A stretch of 64,000 nucleotides of DNA from Akanthomyces muscarius (lineage: Eukaryota > Ascomycota > Sordariomycetes > Hypocreales > Cordycipitaceae), in assembly GCF_028009165.1 (NCBI RefSeq), contig NC_079243.1, forward strand, positions 1,364,001 to 1,428,000, given 5' to 3'. A model generated the notes under the pieces. It had not been told where the DNA came from. It worked only from the letters and a program-made list of their open reading frames with translations, and did not search any database. Positions within the stretch are counted from its first letter, which is position 1, and each line of letters starts with the position of its first letter. Shown in pieces: positions 61,474 through 64,000 of the stretch. A program made the position numbers and the translations under genes.

Positions 61474-62017
61474 TCAGCAAAAGAGAGGTACCAGGCACTT
61501 GGGCCACCACGCTCGGTCCTTCCTTGCCGCCAGGTTGACGGTTCCATTCTTGACGACCGGAGTTGCAGCATTGACTGTCGCGGTCGCATTCTCGTCCGTC
61601 TCATTGTCTACATCGACGGTGATGGCCTTGCAGAACCGAGAGACGCAAGAGGATCTCGTCATCAGACGCTTCTTTGGGCACTGCGCAGAGGGACCGCCGA
61701 GAGGTCAGTCACACGATTCATAATCAAAGAAATGAAAAAAAAAAGGCAGTTGGACGTACAAAAGGACCGCAGACTTTGCTGTTGCAGCGATCCAGCGCGT
61801 CAGTCGCCAGGGACTTGTGAATCTCGGCCGCGAGATCGTTGCAGCGCAGGATGCACTTGTCGCAGCTGTCCTTTTTGGAGGCGCGCCCTTTTCCCTTGCT
61901 CTTGATGGTCATGGGCAGGGCGTTGGGCGCCAGGTCAATGCGGCCGGGCACCTCTGGCTCGTTGTCGGCGATGGCGCCGGCCGCCGCCAAGAAGGCGATG
62001 ACTGTCACGATCTTCAT
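61474..62017 (-). CDS. Small secreted cysteine-rich protein, two exons (paralogue of neighbour)
   Basis: Exons 62017-61760 and 61680-61474 encode 154 residues; the 79-nt intron has GTACGT, CTGAC and TGCGCAG. The signal peptide is MKIVTVIAFLAAAGAIA. Residues 52-87 carry C-x2-C-x3-C-x18-C-x4-C-x3-C (CDKCILRC, then CNSKVC, GPF-C), the same framework as the neighbouring gene apart from the longer loop. The intron again lies in phase 0 directly before the sixth cysteine. Exon 2 adds four more cysteines and possible N-glycosylation sites (NET, NAT, NGT). A basic stretch (KSKGKGRASKK) precedes the cysteine block. Extracellular location is expected; the function is unknown. Confidence 0.8.
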
Positions 62018-63271
62018 CTTGAAGAGGAAAAGTGGGATGATTTTTTTGTGGATACAAAGAGAATTAAAAAAGCCAAAAACGAAAGGAAGAAAGAAAGAAA
62101 GAAAGAAAAGAAAAGAACAATGAGAGAGGTGGAAAGGGGAGAAGAGGGAGAGTGTGAATGGGTGGGAGGCTGTTGGCTTTTGTGCGCGCAGACGGACGAC
62201 GCCACTAAGGATATGCGGGGAGGCTGGAGGGGGATTTTGTAAACATGAGGCACGCGAGCTACGTGAGGAGATTGACTTGGAAGGCAAAGGAAGATGCAAG
62301 ATGAACAACAAGGCCGATTGTGGCGCGTGTACATCGCAGCAGCGACGAGCGGGAACCAACACTAACCCACGAAGTAGACTCTTGATGAGGACTGGCATGT
62401 AGCAGCGACATGATGACAACCTCGCTTGACTTTGCTCCGCAGGGAAAAAGGGATAATTACTAGCAGCTCAACAATTATTTTGAAGCGCGTGCGTGACACG
62501 ACGAGACTTTAGAATTTTGGCTAAAGCCCAGCTATTGATATAAAGGCGCGCGTTGGGCTGGCACTGCTGCTCTTTAGCGCGGTGATCCAAGTAGTCCAGC
62601 TCATTTTGTTTCTCGAGCTCTTACAGCAACGAACCTAAATCTTGGCCCAGGCGCCTAGGTTGGAAATCTGGCCGTGTGCAATAAGAGGGACCGTTCTGGC
62701 TGGTCAGGCAGAGTAGAGAGAGATGTTGAGTTTGGCTGTACTGGAACTGGGGGAAACGGAGCTAAAAGCCTTGCGAGAAACATGAAAGTAGGAAATAAAT
62801 AGAAAGAAGGAACCAACAATCGGAGCTAGCACATTTTGTTTTTCTTTCTCGCAATGCATGATTGGTTTCAAGACAGAGTCACATAAGATTGTACACAGTG
62901 CTACAGCGCAGCTGCGCACCTGAACATAGCTGGGCCATTTTTAAAGCCTTGACTGCACTCTCTTGCCAAAGACGAGCTTCTTTTGACAACTTTGCCGTTT
63001 GATATTGCCCGGGTCAGAGGATGAATACCCGTCGCTATTGGGCAGAAGTTGAGCACGGCCCGCCAACCGCATTCGCAGGCGCACCCTCACCAGGCTGTCG
63101 TGGGCGCTGACACATCGCCAGATGGATGTTGAATCTCAGTAGCAGAAGCACTGTCATAAGATTTATCCTCTCTCTCTTTTGATCCGCACGTGAATCTTGC
63201 TGTATTTCCCACCCTGCAGATATAAAAGACGACATCGGCCGCGATCCCCACGAGGTCACTACCACGTGGAC
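62018..63271. promoter_or_regulatory. Divergent intergenic region
   Basis: The left end is the promoter/5'UTR of the secreted-protein gene and contains a GAAA microsatellite. The right end is upstream of the last open frame. No further gene was recognised. Confidence 0.45.
62081..62116 (+). repeat. GAAA polypurine microsatellite
   Basis: A run of imperfect GAAA units about 65 bp upstream of the secreted-protein ATG, on the opposite strand; read with that gene it is a pyrimidine (TTTC) tract typical of fungal core promoters. Confidence 0.7.
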
Positions 63272-64000
63272 ATGCAGATGCTACAGCAGCCAACGACGCC
63301 CAGCACATCAGCTACACCTGCCAACACCAACGCTCAACGGGATCGCTTCCATATCACAGAAGCATGGGTATACTACGTCGTAACCGCCATTGACGGCGTA
63401 CACGTGCCTCTCGCCGCGATGCTGCGTCTCGGGCGCTCCAAAGACTTGATCCTCGATGCTCGCAGCGTTACCGCGGTCCTATCCTCCCGCCAGCATCGCG
63501 ACATGCTCCTCCTCGAAAGGGCTCTCGCACAGGACTATTACCATCCCATACGCACGAGACAGCCCCTCGCCGAGCTGCGCGACTACCAGCTCGAGTTCGC
63601 CACTGGCTTCATGCCCATGGGCCGGGAGCCTCGCTACGCCTCCGCCCAGGGGCTGCGCGAGTTCCCGCACACCTCGGTGTGTCTGTGCGAGGGCGCCGGG
63701 TCGACGCACTCGAGTGACTTGTCCTGGTGCGCTGTGCCGGCGGGCTGCGAGGGCTGGCAGCCGGTGCCGCTGGGGACGGTGCGAAGGCTGGGCAGCAGGA
63801 CGTATGCGCTGATGGTGAGGGACGTGACCGACCTGGACAATGTCGAGTAAGGCACTGCGTTCAACAAGAGTGATTCGAGGACGCGGCAGCAACGAACGGA
63901 CATGAAGGCGCAGCTGGGGGAGAGCTGGTATCCCATGTCGGCGGCCGAGGTGATGGAGTATATCCAGGGCAGCAGCAGAGTGGAAGGCTTCGCTAAGCTG
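63272..64000 (+). pseudogene. Unrecognised gene, interrupted by in-frame TAA and cut by window edge
   Basis: From ATG 63272 the frame codes for 192 residues (MQMLQQPTTPSTSATPANTN, then FHITEAWVYYVVTAIDGVHV) and meets TAA at 63848-63850. The very same frame is then open to base 64000 with coding-like content (GTAFNKSDSRTRQQ; LGESWYPMSAAEVMEYIQG). GTAAGG overlaps the stop (GA-GTAAGG), so a short intron is possible, but the one acceptor I tried (CGGCAG, 43 nt) leads to a stop. The protein has Cys-rich turns (VCLCEGAG; WCAVPAGCEGW) and no signal peptide. I do not recognise the family. It is either a decaying gene or one with an unusual junction; its 3' end is outside the window. Confidence 0.5.

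Noticed and set aside
1..64000. CRISPR array, rRNA operon or plasmid origin
   Set aside because: No regularly spaced repeats or rRNA-like sequence were found, and the DNA is plainly eukaryotic with spliceosomal introns.

Overview
The window is nuclear DNA of a filamentous ascomycete, most likely a sordariomycete of the Hypocreales type. This rests on short introns (about 50-150 nt) with GTAAGT/GTGAGT donors and CTAAC/CTGAC branch points, on fungus-specific families (Zn(II)2Cys6 regulators, bZIP-DUF3425, a DUF2439 Dbl2/Mte1-like protein, a fungal rhodopsin-like membrane protein, a GABA/choline-type permease), and on a streptogrisin-type protease of the kind first described as a bacterial-derived chymotrypsin in Metarhizium. 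Genes lie singly on both strands with no operons. I saw no tRNA, rRNA, CRISPR array or intact transposon. Many genes were assembled by eye from several exons, so exon ends are predictions.

Region 1 (0-9 kb) is a housekeeping-like block: a large Ser/Ala-rich protein with half a zinc-cluster motif, and a DUF2439 recombination/telomere factor. Region 2 (9.7-31.4 kb) is a run of accessory metabolic genes: MFS exporter, ABM-fold protein, cis-CaaD-like tautomerase, metallo-beta-lactamase-fold hydrolase, short-chain dehydrogenase lacking its catalytic lysine, bZIP-DUF3425 regulator, small membrane protein, F-box/beta-propeller protein, FAD monooxygenase, Zn(II)2Cys6 regulator, seven-helix membrane protein with a GA instead of GT splice donor, and an amino-acid permease. 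No polyketide synthase, NRPS or terpene synthase is present, so if this is a cluster it fits uptake, export and breakdown of a small molecule better than synthesis.

Region 3 (31.6-55.3 kb) is an expanding and decaying array of F-box/ankyrin genes: six intact copies (one inverted), five full-length or nearly full-length copies broken by stops or frameshifts, and three fragments. They fall into at least three sub-lineages ordered along the DNA and share an L-L-[HC]-x-D-x-R-like motif. An apparently bacterial-derived secreted serine protease sits inside the array.

Region 4 (55.7-64 kb) has a conserved protein of unknown function, a kinase-like protein, and two neighbouring small secreted cysteine-rich genes with the same cysteine spacing pattern and the same intron position. 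It ends with an open reading frame that continues in frame past a TAA to the window edge. The array in region 3 and the secreted pair in region 4 are the most likely undescribed biology here.
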